Assembly: GCA_014529385.2 (NCBI GenBank)
Contig: CM043949.1
Span: forward strand, 112,222,477 to 112,286,476
Length of the DNA: 64,000 nt
Source of the DNA: Adiantum capillus-veneris
Taxonomy: Eukaryota; Streptophyta; Polypodiopsida; Polypodiales; Pteridaceae
Reading direction: 5' to 3'
The position numbers and the translations under genes are program-made. The notes under the pieces were generated by a model. That model did no database searches, was not told where the DNA came from, and saw only the letters and a list, made by a program, of their open reading frames with translations. Shown here piece by piece: positions 1 to 11,120 of the stretch; the first letter of the stretch is position 1, and each line of letters starts with the position of its first letter.

Positions 1-118
1 TCTTTTAAGAGCGTTGGTTCGTCCTCCCAAGTTGCATCTTCTTCAGGGTAATCCTTCCACTTTACTAGATGCTCCGTGATAGTTCTGTTGGGTAACCTCC
101 TTTCCCTTGTTTCAAGTA
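1..118 (-). pseudogene. Chromodomain remnant of a Ty3-gypsy integrase tail (partial, window edge)
   Basis: Read on the minus strand from about 118 down to 1, one frame encodes a peptide with the core HLVKWKDYPEEDATWE, the aromatic/acidic signature of a chromodomain. In chromoviruses this domain is the C-terminal end of the integrase and is thought to guide integration to marked chromatin. Here it follows the gag zinc-knuckle region almost directly, one frame off, with no protease, RT, RNase H or integrase core between. I infer a large internal deletion with its junction near 112-125. The remnant runs off the window start, so its end and the LTR beyond are not visible. Confidence 0.75.
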
Positions 119-1848
119 CATAGCAACTCGACTTTTTCCTCCAAGGGCTTGATTTTATCTAAGTCCTTGTCTTGGGCTTTGGTTATCGCATTGATTTGGA
201 TCATGGGATCTGTTTCTGATCCGCTGCTTGCACTTGGTAACACCCCCACAATATTCATAGTTTCTTTTCCCTTGTTGTCCGGATTCTTTGGGCAATCTGG
301 CAATATGTGATTCACACCACATCCGTCACAAAACCCAAAAAATTTCACTCTTTCGCCTTTGAAAGGGCAGTTACGCTCCCAATGATTCGTACTTCCACAG
401 TTATAGCACTGTCCAATTGGTGGTTGATTTTGAGGAGGTGGTCCCATAGGTTGTCCTGTCCTATTAGGATTTCCTCTTGGTTTGTAATTCTGGTTCGCAA
501 TGAACATTAGCGTTCTTTCATCCACCAAATATTGATCTCTGGAAGGTTGTGCTACATACGTTGGTGGTGCCATATCCTTGCTATTTCCCCACGGTTGATA
601 GGCTGCGTCTGCGTACATTTGTGTTTCAGGTTCTGTTGCGTAAGGCTCATTCAGTTCCTCATAATAAGAAACTTGAAGTGTACTATTTGTTCCTGGTGAT
701 GCTTCACAAGGTTGAGCATACTTAATCGTGGCTCTATTTTCCTGTGGTAATGGAGGTTGTCGACCCAACACAGGTTGAGGTCTGTCTACTCCTGCTACCA
801 GATTTATATTTGGTCCAACTTGATATCTTAGAGGAGGTGGTTGGGGTGGTCCTGCTGGAGGTCCATACGGTCTTTCCCTCACATAGTTTTTGTTATAAAA
901 ACACTCTTCCGTGCCATTATTTGTCCATTTTTGCTCTATGGCGCACCATTAATTCAGTACTCATCCATTTGCAACTGGTGCTTTCAGCTGTTGTGTGCAC
1001 CACGGCGTCGGGTGATCCCCCCCACATATGTCACACTTCCTCGTCTGCGACTGTCTCATCACCGGATTTGATCTCATATGTTGCTCCATTCTCTTCGTTA
1101 CCTCCTCTATCATTTGGTCAGCTGTCGGCATCAAGGATGCCAGAGAATCTTTCTTGGTAGAGGGTTCGCTTTTAATCGATGAAGAGCCACTGGTTACCGA
1201 ATCAGTATCCTCTGACACTTCCCCATATACTTTGCAATTATCGACAAGATATAATGCTTCCCTTGTAACCTGTTGAAATGTGCTACAGGCCTTCAAGTGA
1301 AGGTCCTCTTTCAAGGTTTTATTCATAAGTCCTTCAATGAAGATCACAGACAATCTCTCGTCCTGCGGTAATTCCCTGCTCGGGCACCTCTCAATGTATT
1401 GCTTGAATCTCAAGGTTGCTTCCTTCACTTTTTCATTCTCCCTTTGTTTAAAAGCATATATCTGCGATACAGTATTATGCTTTATACCCCGTTTTGAGAA
1501 TTCTTCCGCGAACTCACGCAATACATGTTGAATATTCGGACAAGTTTCAGGGTTTAAAGGTTGAAACCATGTTAAGGCCATCCCTTCCAAGGTCAGCCCG
1601 AATCCCTCGTATTGAGTATGGAAATCAGTGATCTGTTCTGCTCTTAAGACTTGCTTGAAGAGTGATACATGGGCATATGGATCCCTCAATCCGCTATACT
1701 TCTTCGGCATGCAATTTGCTACTTGGGATGGCCTAATCAGTCTATGGTCTGCGATCAGTCTTATTGCTCCCGTGTCTCGACTTAATCGTTCTCGGCTCCC
1801 TTGCCCCGAATCTACTACTAGGAGGCAAATGTGATGGGGTGACTGCAA
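112..1848 (-). pseudogene. Retrotransposon gag with multiple Cys/His knuckles, two in-frame stops
   Basis: Two open stretches (961-1848 and 112-882) lie in the same minus-strand frame, separated by a TGA at 961-963 and a TAA shortly after, so they are one broken gag. The first part looks like a Retrotrans_gag domain (YSGLRDPYAHVSLFKQ, then MALTWFQPL). It is followed by CDICGGDHPTPWC, a WC...EEC motif, CYNCGSTNHWERNC and CDGCGVNHILPDC. The first, third and fourth are clear C-x2-C-x4-H-x4-C knuckles, which in Gag bind the element's RNA. A Pro-rich linker lies between knuckles two and three. The upstream neighbour is the uncharacterised N-terminal domain at 2112-2964 and the downstream neighbour is the chromodomain remnant. 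The product would act in cytoplasmic virus-like particles if it were intact. Confidence 0.8.
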
Positions 1849-2111
1849 ATGTCGGACCTACTGCTCTATGTGTAGAGATAAGAACCGCACTACCTCAATT
1901 TGTAACCATTGATTCTTTGGAATGTAACGTTCCCATGGGGCTTGGCATCGAATAATGAGGTTGACTGAAAGAATCAGCTACATGAGTCCTCTCTCCACTT
2001 GTGGTCATTGGTTCTGACATGACAGTTGTAGGTGCTGGTCTTAGTGGGCTTGGAGTGACATAATACTAGTGAAGTGGTCCCCTAAAGTACGTATATCCTT
2101 CCAACTCTTTT

Positions 2112-2964
2112 TTAGCGATTGCTGCATATCGTGGAAATTTTCGTTTGCGCTCCCTCTGTGTAGGTGAAGACATAAAGTCTTTTCCGCTCAGTCATCTCTC
2201 CGACATAGGGTTCCTCGTATCTATAATAGAGATCTTGCTCTCCATTATTATACTTGTATAACCCCAAGTAGATGTTATCCGTGTTGACTCTCAACGTTTG
2301 GTTTTCTTGCCTTAACCTCGCATTAGGTAAGCTCATTGTTGGTGCCTTTTCCTCATGTTCCTCGTCTATTTTGGCTTTTGTGCCCATCAATCCCCACTTG
2401 TCTACAATGTTAGGATTCAGGACTACCAAGTACATGATCCCCTCGTCATCTAGGTACCTATCTCCACTATAGCTCACAGGCACTAAGTCCCTGAACTCAC
2501 TTGGTCTATCTTCTATTTTCACACAGTAGCGGTCCATTCCATCTTTGTATATCTTGGCACCTTGCTTGTTGTCATATTGATACTTGATGAACAATAGCTT
2601 TAATGTGGCCGAGGGGGCTGATGGTCCTGCTGCCATGTTTTCTCTTCCATTTAGTTTTAATTGTCCGAAGTGTTCTGTGAAATACTCGGAAGATCTCTCT
2701 GAAGAAGTATCGGAGATGCCTTCTTCAACGATCAACTCTAACGATTGTACCATCCCTTGGTTTATACTCTCCTCTGTTGATACAACACTTGCTTGATCCG
2801 CTAAATTTCGGTGTCTGGTGTTCATTTGTTTTTCCGATCTCAAAAACATGAAGAAAGTGGGATTTACTGATTGAATCCAAACCTCTTACCTGGAGATGGA
2901 TTGATCTTCCAACTCCTGCGACTGCATGGATTGTTACTTGATCGGTCTCTGCAAATGGATACAC
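2112..2964 (-). pseudogene. Uncharacterised N-terminal domain of a gag-type polyprotein (copy A)
   Basis: An open stretch of 245 codons (2112-2849), extended in another frame to 2964, lies just upstream of the gag. I do not recognise its family. It starts with an acidic, Ser/Glu-rich segment and then has a well-structured region with blocks such as MDRYCVKIEDRPSEF, YLVVLNPNIVDKWGLM and NIYLGLYKYNN. A clear relative on the plus strand at 22858-23430 shares these blocks and even the linker after them (KLEGYT / ELEGYT, then a YYVTP or TMSP segment), so the conservation is at protein level. After 2112 the coding frame resumes one base off, passes TAG and TGA stops, and runs through a Pro/Ser linker into the gag. 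I infer that domain, linker and gag were one polyprotein. Its function is unknown. Confidence 0.6.
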
Positions 2965-2985
2965 TTGATGGCTATGAGATCACTG

Positions 2986-2990
2986 TATCA
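2986..2990. repeat. Target-site duplication TATCA, left
   Basis: The five bases before the TG of the left LTR match the five after the CA of the right LTR (8449-8453). Confidence 0.9.
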
Positions 2991-3616
2991 TGTTAAGTAT
3001 GGAGCCTGATTTACCCTTGTAATTTTCTGTGGTAAAAGCGCACATTTGTAAGGCCCCCATTATGAGGAGAAGCCATCGTGAGTGAAGGAAAATCACTTGC
3101 CGGAAACCAAAATTTTCACGGGGCCAAAAAATATGGGGCAACTTTAGGGGCCTCGGGGGCGGAAGCCCTCGAGACTTTTTCTTCCCTCACCGGAATATTC
3201 CTTTTCACCGGAATATTATGGCCGGCCGGCGGCCGGAAAGTGGTCGAAAAACAACCGTCGGTTGGCCGGTGGCCGGTAGTCGGAAGTCAATGGCCGATGG
3301 TCGGTGGCCGAATTCAATGGCCGGTTGCCAAATTCAAAAGCGGACTTATCTACACAAGGGCAGCTACACATGGCTGCCTCTCATGAGCGAGGGCAGCCCT
3401 TTTGGCCTATAAAAGGAGACCATTTCTACACACATTTCATAGTGTGTGAAGTTGATGCAACAAGGTGAGTGTAAGGTGGTGAGAGTGAAGCAAGGCGGGA
3501 GCTCCATTAAGGGTATAATCCCTTTGTAAACTACTTCTTGTTTTGAAGTACTAAAGCCATTGAGTGGCTGCTTTCCCGTGGACGTAGCCCACATTGGGTG
3601 AACCACGTATATCGTG

Positions 3617-3653
<37 letters not shown>

Positions 3654-3737
3654 CTATAATCTCGTGTATGTAAATATGTCTCTCTCCATTAAGTAATCTA
3701 CTCAATTATCTATTTAGCTACGTCTTATTTCATAACA
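2991..3737 (+). repeat. 5' LTR of copia copy 1
   Basis: The LTR runs TGTTA...TAACA and contains a GGCCGG-rich stretch (about 3215-3330), a TATAAAAGG box at 3408-3416, and a (CT)15 run at 3621-3650. The copy at 7687-8448 aligns along its length with indels. Short open frames inside it, on both strands, are not genes. Confidence 0.93.
3408..3416 (+). promoter_or_regulatory. TATA box of copia LTR
   Basis: TATAAAAGG is conserved in the other three LTRs of the family (8107-8115 plus; 39516-39524 minus; the equivalent site near 44160 minus). It probably marks the U3/R border of the element transcript. Confidence 0.7.
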
Positions 3738-3739
3738 AC

Positions 3740-3751
3740 TGGTATCAGAGC
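3740..3751 (+). other. Primer-binding site, initiator-Met tRNA
   Basis: TGGTATCAGAGC lies two bases after the 5' LTR. This is the usual plant copia site, complementary to the 3' end of initiator tRNA-Met, where minus-strand DNA synthesis starts. Confidence 0.9.
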
Positions 3752-3810
3752 AAGGTTTGCTCGTAGCTAAATTATCTCAAGGAAAGGATTCCTTGAATTG
3801 AGTGGGAGTT

Positions 3811-6800
3811 ATGGCGGAGGAAGGGAAGCTCAAGATTGAGAAGTTCAACGGCAAAAACTACCAACATTGGAAGATGTAGATTGAAGACTATCTCTACCAA
3901 AAGGACCTCTATTTTCCACTAGGCGGTCTTGCAAAGAAGCCCGTAACAATGGCAGATGAAGCATGGATTTTCCTTGATCGAAAGGCACTGGGAACAATCC
4001 TGTTAAGCTTGGCGTCAACGGTGGCCTTCAATGTTTCGGAGATGAAGACCACGGAGGACTTGATGAAGTCACTTGACGACTTCTACGAGAAACCATCGGC
4101 ATCCAATAAGATATTTCTTATGAAGAACTGGTTCAATCTAAAGATGGCAGAGAATGGTTCACTTGCAGAACACCTAAATGACTTTAACACAAACATAAGT
4201 CAACTTCGATTGGTGAAAATCAATTTTGATGACAAAGTGCGAGCTCTTCTTATACTATCATCTCTACGGGATAGTTGGGATAGCCTTGTGATGGCTGTAA
4301 GTAATTCTATTTCTGGCACAAATACTCTTAAGTTTGATGATGTTGTGGGTGTTCTCCTAAGCGAGGAAATACGAAGGAGAAGCACAGGAGAATCATCAAG
4401 TGCTACACTGTCAATGGAAACAAGAGGAAGGCCTAAGGAGAGGTTCAAAAACCAAAAGGTTCGTGTTCGCTCAAGGCGGAGCAAGTCACGCACAAAGTCA
4501 GTTCTTGAATGTTGGAACTGCGGCAAGAAGGGCCACATCAAGAAGGATTGCTGGTCCAAGAAGAAGAAGGAGACTGAGTCTCAAGACAAAAAGACAATAT
4601 CGGAGGCCAATGTGGCAGGTAAAGTAGAGCAAGATGCTCTAATTCTCTCATTAGACAATGTTTCTAATTCACATTTCCAAGACTACACCAAAGGTAATTT
4701 TGGGTATGTATACTTGGGAGATGATGAAGCTTGTGAGATTGTCGGCAAAGGTACAGTTTCTGTCAAAACTACTAACGGAAATGAATGGAAGCTTAAAGAT
4801 GTTAGGCATGTTCCTTCTCTTCACAAAAATTTGATCTCTACAGGACAATTGGACAATGAAGGTCACAACATTACATTCGGAAACAAACAGTGGAAGATCT
4901 CAAAGGGATCTTTGGTGGTTGCCAAGGGAGAAAAGGTTGGTACACTTTACTTGTGTACTGTTAGCACGCAACCTTCATCTTGTGCAACAACTACGGAAGT
5001 TGACAGTGCGGTGTGGCACTACCGACTTGGACATATGAGTGCCAAAGGAATGCAAATCCTTCAAACAAAGAAGATTCTACCAGGTTTGAAAGAAGTGGAC
5101 TTAGAGTTCTGTGAAGATCGTGTTTATGGTAAACAAAAGAGGGTAAAATTTCAAAAATCAAGAAATGAAAGAAAAAATAAAAAACTTGAGTTGGTTGATT
5201 CTGATGTTTGGGGTCCTGCAAGTACACCATCACTTGGTGGCTCATTGTACTATGTAACATTCATAGACGATGCGACTAGAAAAACATGGGTTTATGTCAT
5301 GAAGAATAAATCCGATGTATTTTCCATATTTCAAAGGTGGAAAGCCTTTGTGGAGAATGAAACAGGTACCAAGGTTAAATGCCTCAGATTCGACAATGGA
5401 GGCGAATATTGCAGCCAAGCTTTTGAAAGCTTTTGTGCTAGCAATGGTATTCGGAGGCAAAGGACAACCCCAAGGACACCTCAACAAAATGGGATTTTGG
5501 AAAGGATGAACAGGACAATCATGGAGCGAGCACGAAGCATGCGGCTACATGCAGGCCTACCGCTTGATCTTTGGGCGGAAGCTGTAAGTACGTCTGTGTA
5601 CTTAATCAATCGGTCACCCTCAACGGCATTGGATGGGGGAGTTCCAGAAGAGGCATGGACAGGTAAACCGGTGAATTATGCATTTCTCAAAGTGTTTAGG
5701 TGTGAGGCTTTCATGCACATAGATAGAAGCCTAAGATCCAAAAAGTGTTTCTTCATTGGCTATGGAGAAGGTGACTTTGGGTATCGCCTATGGAATCCTG
5801 AAGATGGTAAAATCTTAAGGAGTAGGGATGTAATTTTTAACGAACAAAATATGTACAAAGATTACTTGGAAAGAAAACAAACAAAAGAAACAGGTGATGA
5901 GTACATGGAGCTTGAGGACGGTGAAGACTCAAGGACTGCAAACGGTGACAATGTGCAACAACGTCAACCAAATGAGGAGCCTCAACCTATTCCCCGAAGA
6001 TCTACAAGAGCAAGTAGACCTCCAAAAAGGTTTGTTCCTTCCTTCAACCATCTCTTGATCTCAGATTCTGGAGAGCCGGAATCATACGAAGAAGCTATAC
6101 AACATGAATCCAAAGAAGAATGGACAAAGATCATGCAAGTGGAGATGGACTCACTACATCGCAACCAAACATGGGAGTTGGTTGAGTTGCCTAAAGGTAA
6201 GCGGACACTTCAAAACAAATGGGTGTACAAGCTGAAGGAAGAAGAAGGTGGGAAGAAAAGGTACAAGTCTAGGCTTGTGGTAAAAGGGTTTTCTCAAAAT
6301 AAAGGTATTGACTTCAATGAAATATTTTCTCCTGTTGTAAAAATGAACTCAATTAAGCTTTTCTTAAGCCTTGTGGCTGCTCATGATCTAAATCTCGAGC
6401 AAATGGATGTAAATACGGCATTCCCTCATGGTGACTTAGAGGAGGAAATCTACATGCTTCAACCAAAGGGGTATGAAGTAAAAGGTAAGGAGAAAATGGT
6501 TTGAAGATTAAAGAAGAGCTTGTATGGTTTAAAGCAAGCATCAAGACAATGGTACTTGAAGTTTGATCGATGGATGTTGGATTATGGATTCACAAGATGC
6601 AACTCGGATCACTGTGTCTACACGAAGAATTTGGGAGATGGGAAATTCATCATCCTAATGTTGTATGTTGATGACATGTTGCTTGCAAGTGCTAACATGC
6701 AAGACATCAAAGACCTAAAAGAGGAGCTGTCTAAATCTTTTTCAATGAAAAATTTAGGTGCTGTAAAGAGGATACTTGGTATGAAAATATCAAGGGACAG

Positions 6801-7626
6801 GACGAAGAAGACAATAAAGCTATCTCAAGAAGATTACATCAAGAAGGTACTAGAAAGGTTTGCAATGCAAAATGCAAAACGAGTTTCTACACCTTTGGCT
6901 GGTCATTTTAAACTAACGAAGGATATGTGTCCAAAGACACAAAAGGAGAGAGCGTATATGTCTAAATTTCCATATGCTGCAGCGGTAGGTTCTCTAATAT
7001 ATGCTATGGTCTGGACAAGGCCAGACATTGCACATGAAGTGGGAGTTGTGAGTAGGTTCATGGACAACCCAGGTAAAGAGCATTGGCAAGCTGTGCAGTG
7101 GATACTTAGGTATCTAAAAGGGACAACAACAAATGCTTTGTATTTTGGAGGAATTGATATTTTTCTAGAAGGGTATGCTGATGCAGATATGGCAGGTGAC
7201 AAAGATACTCGAAGGAGCACTACTGGCTATGTGTTCACGGTTGGAGGCATAGCAGTAAGCTGGGCTTCAAAGTTGCAGAAAGTGGTTTTACTTTCTACCA
7301 CAAAAGCAGAGTATGTAGCAATGACGGAGGCAAGCAAAGAAATTATGTGGCTTGACAGATTCTTAGAAGAGCTTGGATTCAAACAAGAAAATTGTGTCTT
7401 GTACAGTGATAGCCAAAGCGCTATCCATCTTGCGAAGAACTCAGCCTTTCATTCAAGGACAAAGCACATTGAGGTGAGATATCACTTCATACGCACTCTT
7501 TTGGAAGAGGGACAGCTAAAGCTAGGAAAGGTGCATACAAGTGAAAATCCTGCAGACATATTTACAAAGGTGGTCAACAAGGAGAAGTTGAGCTTTTGCT
7601 CATCTTCAATCGGCATTCAAGGATAA
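3811..7626 (+). pseudogene. Copia gag-pol polyprotein, copy 1, with two stops and loss of the protease active site
   Basis: A single frame starts at ATG 3811 (MAEEGKLKIEKFNG) and is broken only by TAG 3877-3879 and TGA 6502-6504. Order: gag with a UBN2-type region; CCHC knuckle CWNCGKKGHIKKDC near 4510; protease region; integrase (HxxxC-like region near 5030, core with CLRFDNGGEYC and TPQQNGILERMNR); RT with MYGLKQASRQWY and LYVDDM near 6667; RNase H near 7180-7560. Compared with the copy at 40028-43812, 16 codons are missing in frame after NVSNS (about 4670), removing the DSGA catalytic loop of the aspartic protease, and six codons are missing near 5740. Without protease the polyprotein could not be processed. 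The stops match sense codons in copy 2, so they are point mutations. Confidence 0.9.
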
Positions 7627-7675
7627 GAAGCCAGGATGGAAAGCAGTCACAGGTTTGGTTTGGAGATTAGTCTCC

Positions 7676-7686
7676 AAGTGGGAGAT
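7676..7686 (+). other. Polypurine tract of copia copy 1
   Basis: AAGTGGGAGAT directly precedes the 3' LTR. It is the standard primer for plus-strand DNA synthesis in plant copia elements. Confidence 0.8.
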
Positions 7687-8315
7687 TGTTAATTATGGAG
7701 CCTGATTTACCCTTGTAATTTTCTCTGGTAAAAGCGCACATTTGTAAGGCCCCCATTATGAGGAGAAGCCATCGTGCGTGAAGGAAAATCACTCATCGGA
7801 AACCAAAATTTTCATGGGGCCAAAAATCAGGGGCAACTTTAGGGGCCTCGGGGACGGAAGCCCTCGAGACTTTTTTTTCCCCTTGCCGGACGGCGGCCAC
7901 AACGGCCGGAAAGTGGTCGGAAAACAACCGTCGGTTGGCCGGTGGCCGGTGGTCGGAAGTCAATGGCCGGTGGCCGAATTCAAAAGCGGACTTGTCTTCT
8001 CAAGGGCGGCCACACATGGGTGGATTGGAGGGTCAGATTTGGCCTTATGTACACAAGGGCGGCTACACATGGCTGCCTCTCATGAGAGAGGGAAGCCCTT
8101 TTGGCCTATAAAAGGAGGCCATTTCTACACACATTTCATAGTGTGTGAAGGTGATGCAACAAGGTGAGTGTGAGGTGGTGAGAGTGAAGCAAGGCGGGAG
8201 CTCCATTAAGGGTATAATCCCTTTGTAAACTACTTCTTGTTTTGAAGTACTAAAGCCATTGAGTGGCTGCTTTCCCGTGGACGTAGCCCACATTGGGTGA
8301 ACCACGTATATCGTG

Positions 8316-8364
<49 letters not shown>

Positions 8365-8448
8365 CTATAATCTCGTGTATGTAAATCTGTCTCTCTCCAA
8401 TAAGTAATCTACTCAATTATCTATTTAGCTACGTCTTATTTCCTAACA
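7687..8448 (+). repeat. 3' LTR of copia copy 1
   Basis: 762 bp, TGTTA...TAACA. Its (CT)n run (8320-8362) is longer than in the 5' LTR, and part of the GGCCGG-rich region is missing. TATA box at 8107-8115. Confidence 0.93.
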
Positions 8449-8453
8449 TATCA
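8449..8453. repeat. Target-site duplication TATCA, right
   Basis: Partner of 2986-2990. It fixes both element borders. Confidence 0.9.
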
Positions 8454-9881
8454 TTCCAACTGTCAGCAGATTCAACACTTTCACAATGATTTCAACACAA
8501 TTTTGCTTGCAGATTATTGACAGTATGTCCAATTTGAGTTTTGACAACTCCTAATATCTTAAATAGTCTAGGTCTATGAACAGGTCAAAAATGAGTTAGA
8601 TCTGAGCAAGAGGTACACCGATCACGATCGTACTTCTGGGCCCAAATTTGACCAAACTTCATCAGCTTGTTCACTAGGCTATTTTAAGGCTACCTCTCTG
8701 ATACTTTTGTAACCAGATTCTAAAAAGTCAAGCTTTTACCAGTTCTTGGTTGGAAATGTCTGTTTCCCAGAATCTGTTAGTTTGATCTGACTTTAGTGAT
8801 TATTTAGGGGTTTGGAAGCTATCTGGGGTTGTCCTGTGTACATGCTATCCCTCTATATGGTTACTTCCCAGTTTTGATGTGTTTTGGTCTACTGAAAGTC
8901 AATTTCTAAGCCAGTTTAGCAGTTTTTGACTTGGATCTGTATTCAGATGGTTTGACAGGTATTTTGAGGTTTATGGCTCTAGGTCCTTTAGACTTTTATG
9001 TTTGTATACACCTGAGGATCCCACAGATGAAATCTGGTCAAAATCTTGCACTTAGGTACACTGATCGCGATCATAGTTCTGAGCCCAAATTAGACCAAAT
9101 TTGACATACTTGTAGACACTGATGTTTTAAGGCTATCCTCCAAGTCTTTTTGCATCTGCATCACCAAAAGCCAATATTTTGCATTTTCTGGGTCTGTCAG
9201 GCTAGTTTTACCCAAGTGGCCTGATTTCCTTGATTTTTGATGTTTTTGGGTGTGGTTGCTTTAGACAAACTTGTTTAGAATCTTATCAAGAAGGCACATG
9301 TCAAATCTTGTACAATTCTGACACTGAGGTACACCGATCGTGATCGTAGTACACCTGGGCTTAACCTGATGAAATTTTGTCTGCTCCCTCTGACAAGTGT
9401 TTTCTAGTGTTTTGTGCTACCACTTTGTGTTTTGAATCAATATCAACCCTGTTTGGTCAGATTTTCAAAATTTCAGAGTCTTATGGCTTTTTTTGCCAAA
9501 GTTATGGTTTCCTGGTTTCTCGACTCTAACTTTTGCCCCAAATCTGATTGGAATGTGATTTGCTTATCCTACTCCTAAGTATAGAAATGAAAAAACATAA
9601 GGAAATGAATCAAACAAAACAAACACGACGGATTTCGGGTGAGATTTCAGTACTCAATCGAATTAGAGAAATTGAAGAGCAAAAATGCTTTAACACTCTC
9701 ACTCACAGCTCCCTAAATCTCCTAAGAGAGGATCTAGCCGGTTCACTGGCTCTAGACTCCACTAAGCTCTAAACCCTTTTCTAGCAACCTATCTGAGGTG
9801 TAAAAAGGATTTGTGGATTGATCTTTTTTTTAAAAAAAGTAATCTAACTGCGCACTCGGTCACTCATCACCTAAGGTGCAT
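8449..9881 (-). other. Non-coding leader with degenerate tandem units carrying a GATC-palindrome core
   Basis: I see no gene here. The stretch lies between the copia insertion and the minus-strand primer site and is probably the leader of the minus-strand element. It carries three copies of a motif, AGGTACAC then CGATCACGATCG-type palindromes, at 8619-8630, 9062-9073 and 9335-9346. Similar flanks (TTTTAAGGCTA about 60-70 bp downstream) show that the units are degenerate repeats spaced 443 and 273 bp apart. Confidence 0.5.
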
Positions 9882-9899
9882 TCCCCGGCAGCGGCGCCA
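9882..9899 (-). other. Minus-strand primer-binding site, Athila/gypsy type
   Basis: On the minus strand this reads TGGCGCCGCTGCCGGGGA, one base from the TGTTTG...(CA on minus) edge of a putative LTR. It closely resembles the site of many plant Ty3-gypsy elements (TGGCGCCGTTGCCGGGGA) and marks the 5' internal end of a minus-strand element. Confidence 0.75.
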
Positions 9900-11120
9900 A
9901 TGTTTGCGGGTCACCGCGATGGACGTCCATAGCATAGCTCTCAAGCATCAACAAACAATTATCGATACAGGGGAAGCGACTCGGATGAGGCATGGAAACT
10001 CATTAGGATGTCAACCCTAATGAAGTGAATTCGAAGAGATGCAACTACTACTCTACAAGCACATCAAACGCACTAAAGCCAAGTAATCTGCTTATGTCCT
10101 TCTACACAGCTCTACAATCATCACGCCCGTTTACCATGCAAATCATATCGGAATCGCACGAAACTTGAAGGGAAGCTCAGGGGACTATCAGGAACATATC
10201 CTATCATTGCCACAACATTCTGGAGAGGAACAAAGATCACGATCGTTCGTCCAATAGTCAGCAAAAACAGCGAACAGATGATCCTAATGGGTCGTTTTAG
10301 GGTCCCTAAAGCCCCTCCTAGGGTCAAAACAACATAAAACGCGCATATAGACACTCAAAATAGCGATTTAAGGCCTCAAACTCGTAGTTGAAAGCCTACA
10401 CCGAATCTTGAATGATTACACTTGAATAGATGAGCAAGGTAAGAGGAACACAATGCAATGAAAAAATCTGAATTTGGATTACCGTAGTCTCAATGGCGAA
10501 GATTACAAGTTGGAGCAGGAAGGAGCTCTTAAACGTACGCTGTCTTCTCAGTTTTCCATCAAAAATATCATCTTCAAACTTACGAAAAATTGACCTTTAT
10601 AGTTAAGGTCTTTACAAATGGCTTGTCCGGCCAAAAGCTCCTAAACTTCTAACTGGCTCTCTAATATACAATTGCTCCCAGAAGAATAATCATAAATCCT
10701 TTGACAAGTTCTCGGCTTAAATATGCTTCCTTACAAAAGAATTTTACAAAGGTTTCTCATAAAAATATGATCCTTCTCTGGAAACGGCCGCTCGTCGCTT
10801 CGTCTGCCAAACACTCTTTAACATACCACCCTCTAAAAAGAAGCTTGTCACATAAGCAAGTGTCTAGAGATTTACAAACTAGCATTGTCTTTGCAACATG
10901 TATGTGGCAGGTGTGAAATAGTTCCACAAATAAACTTAGAGGAAAGAAACTAGAAATCTTCCCCAATTTGGTGGGTACAAAATTTTGTAGGGACTTCTAT
11001 ACATCCCTAAACAACTTACTTCTTCAGAGAGCTTCACACACTGTGGTGTCCGGGACTAACCAATCAATACATCTCCAATGGGTAGGGAGAGGGATTTTAA
11101 CCTAACTACCTTTTCTATTT

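Larger units (their letters stand above)
2991..8448 (+). mobile_element. Complete Ty1-copia retrotransposon, copy 1
   Basis: A 5458-bp element has LTRs of 747 and 762 bp that begin TGTTA and end TAACA, and it is flanked by the 5-bp duplication TATCA at 2986-2990 and 8449-8453. An initiator-Met primer site follows the 5' LTR and a purine tract precedes the 3' LTR. The internal frame encodes gag-protease-integrase-RT-RNase H in copia order. It belongs to the same family as the minus-strand copy at 39206-44646. The LTRs differ by indels in the GGCCGG-rich part and in (CT)n length, so it is not a very recent insertion. It sits in the leader of the minus-strand chromovirus-derived element. Confidence 0.95.
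1..9899 (-). mobile_element. Minus-strand chromovirus-derived element, internally deleted and split by a copia insertion
   Basis: Parts in element order are: LTR inner edge at 9901, primer-binding site 9882-9899, leader 8449-9881, N-terminal domain 2112-2964, gag 112-1848, chromodomain 1-118. All point the same way, and the copia target duplication shows that 2990 and 8454 were once adjacent. What is directly seen is the order, the strand and the lack of pol between gag and chromodomain. That these parts belong to one element is inferred from collinearity. The result resembles non-autonomous gag-only LTR elements. The 3' LTR lies outside the window and the outer edge of the 5' LTR was not found. 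Confidence 0.5.

Noticed and set aside
4200-4559. 119-codon antisense frame in copia copy 1, repeated at 43064-43423
   Set aside because: It is the reverse strand of gag and knuckle coding sequence. Its conservation follows from the sense frame.
9548-10020. Small open frames 9548-9772 and 9811-10020
   Set aside because: They cross the minus-strand primer site and LTR edge and have no protein features.
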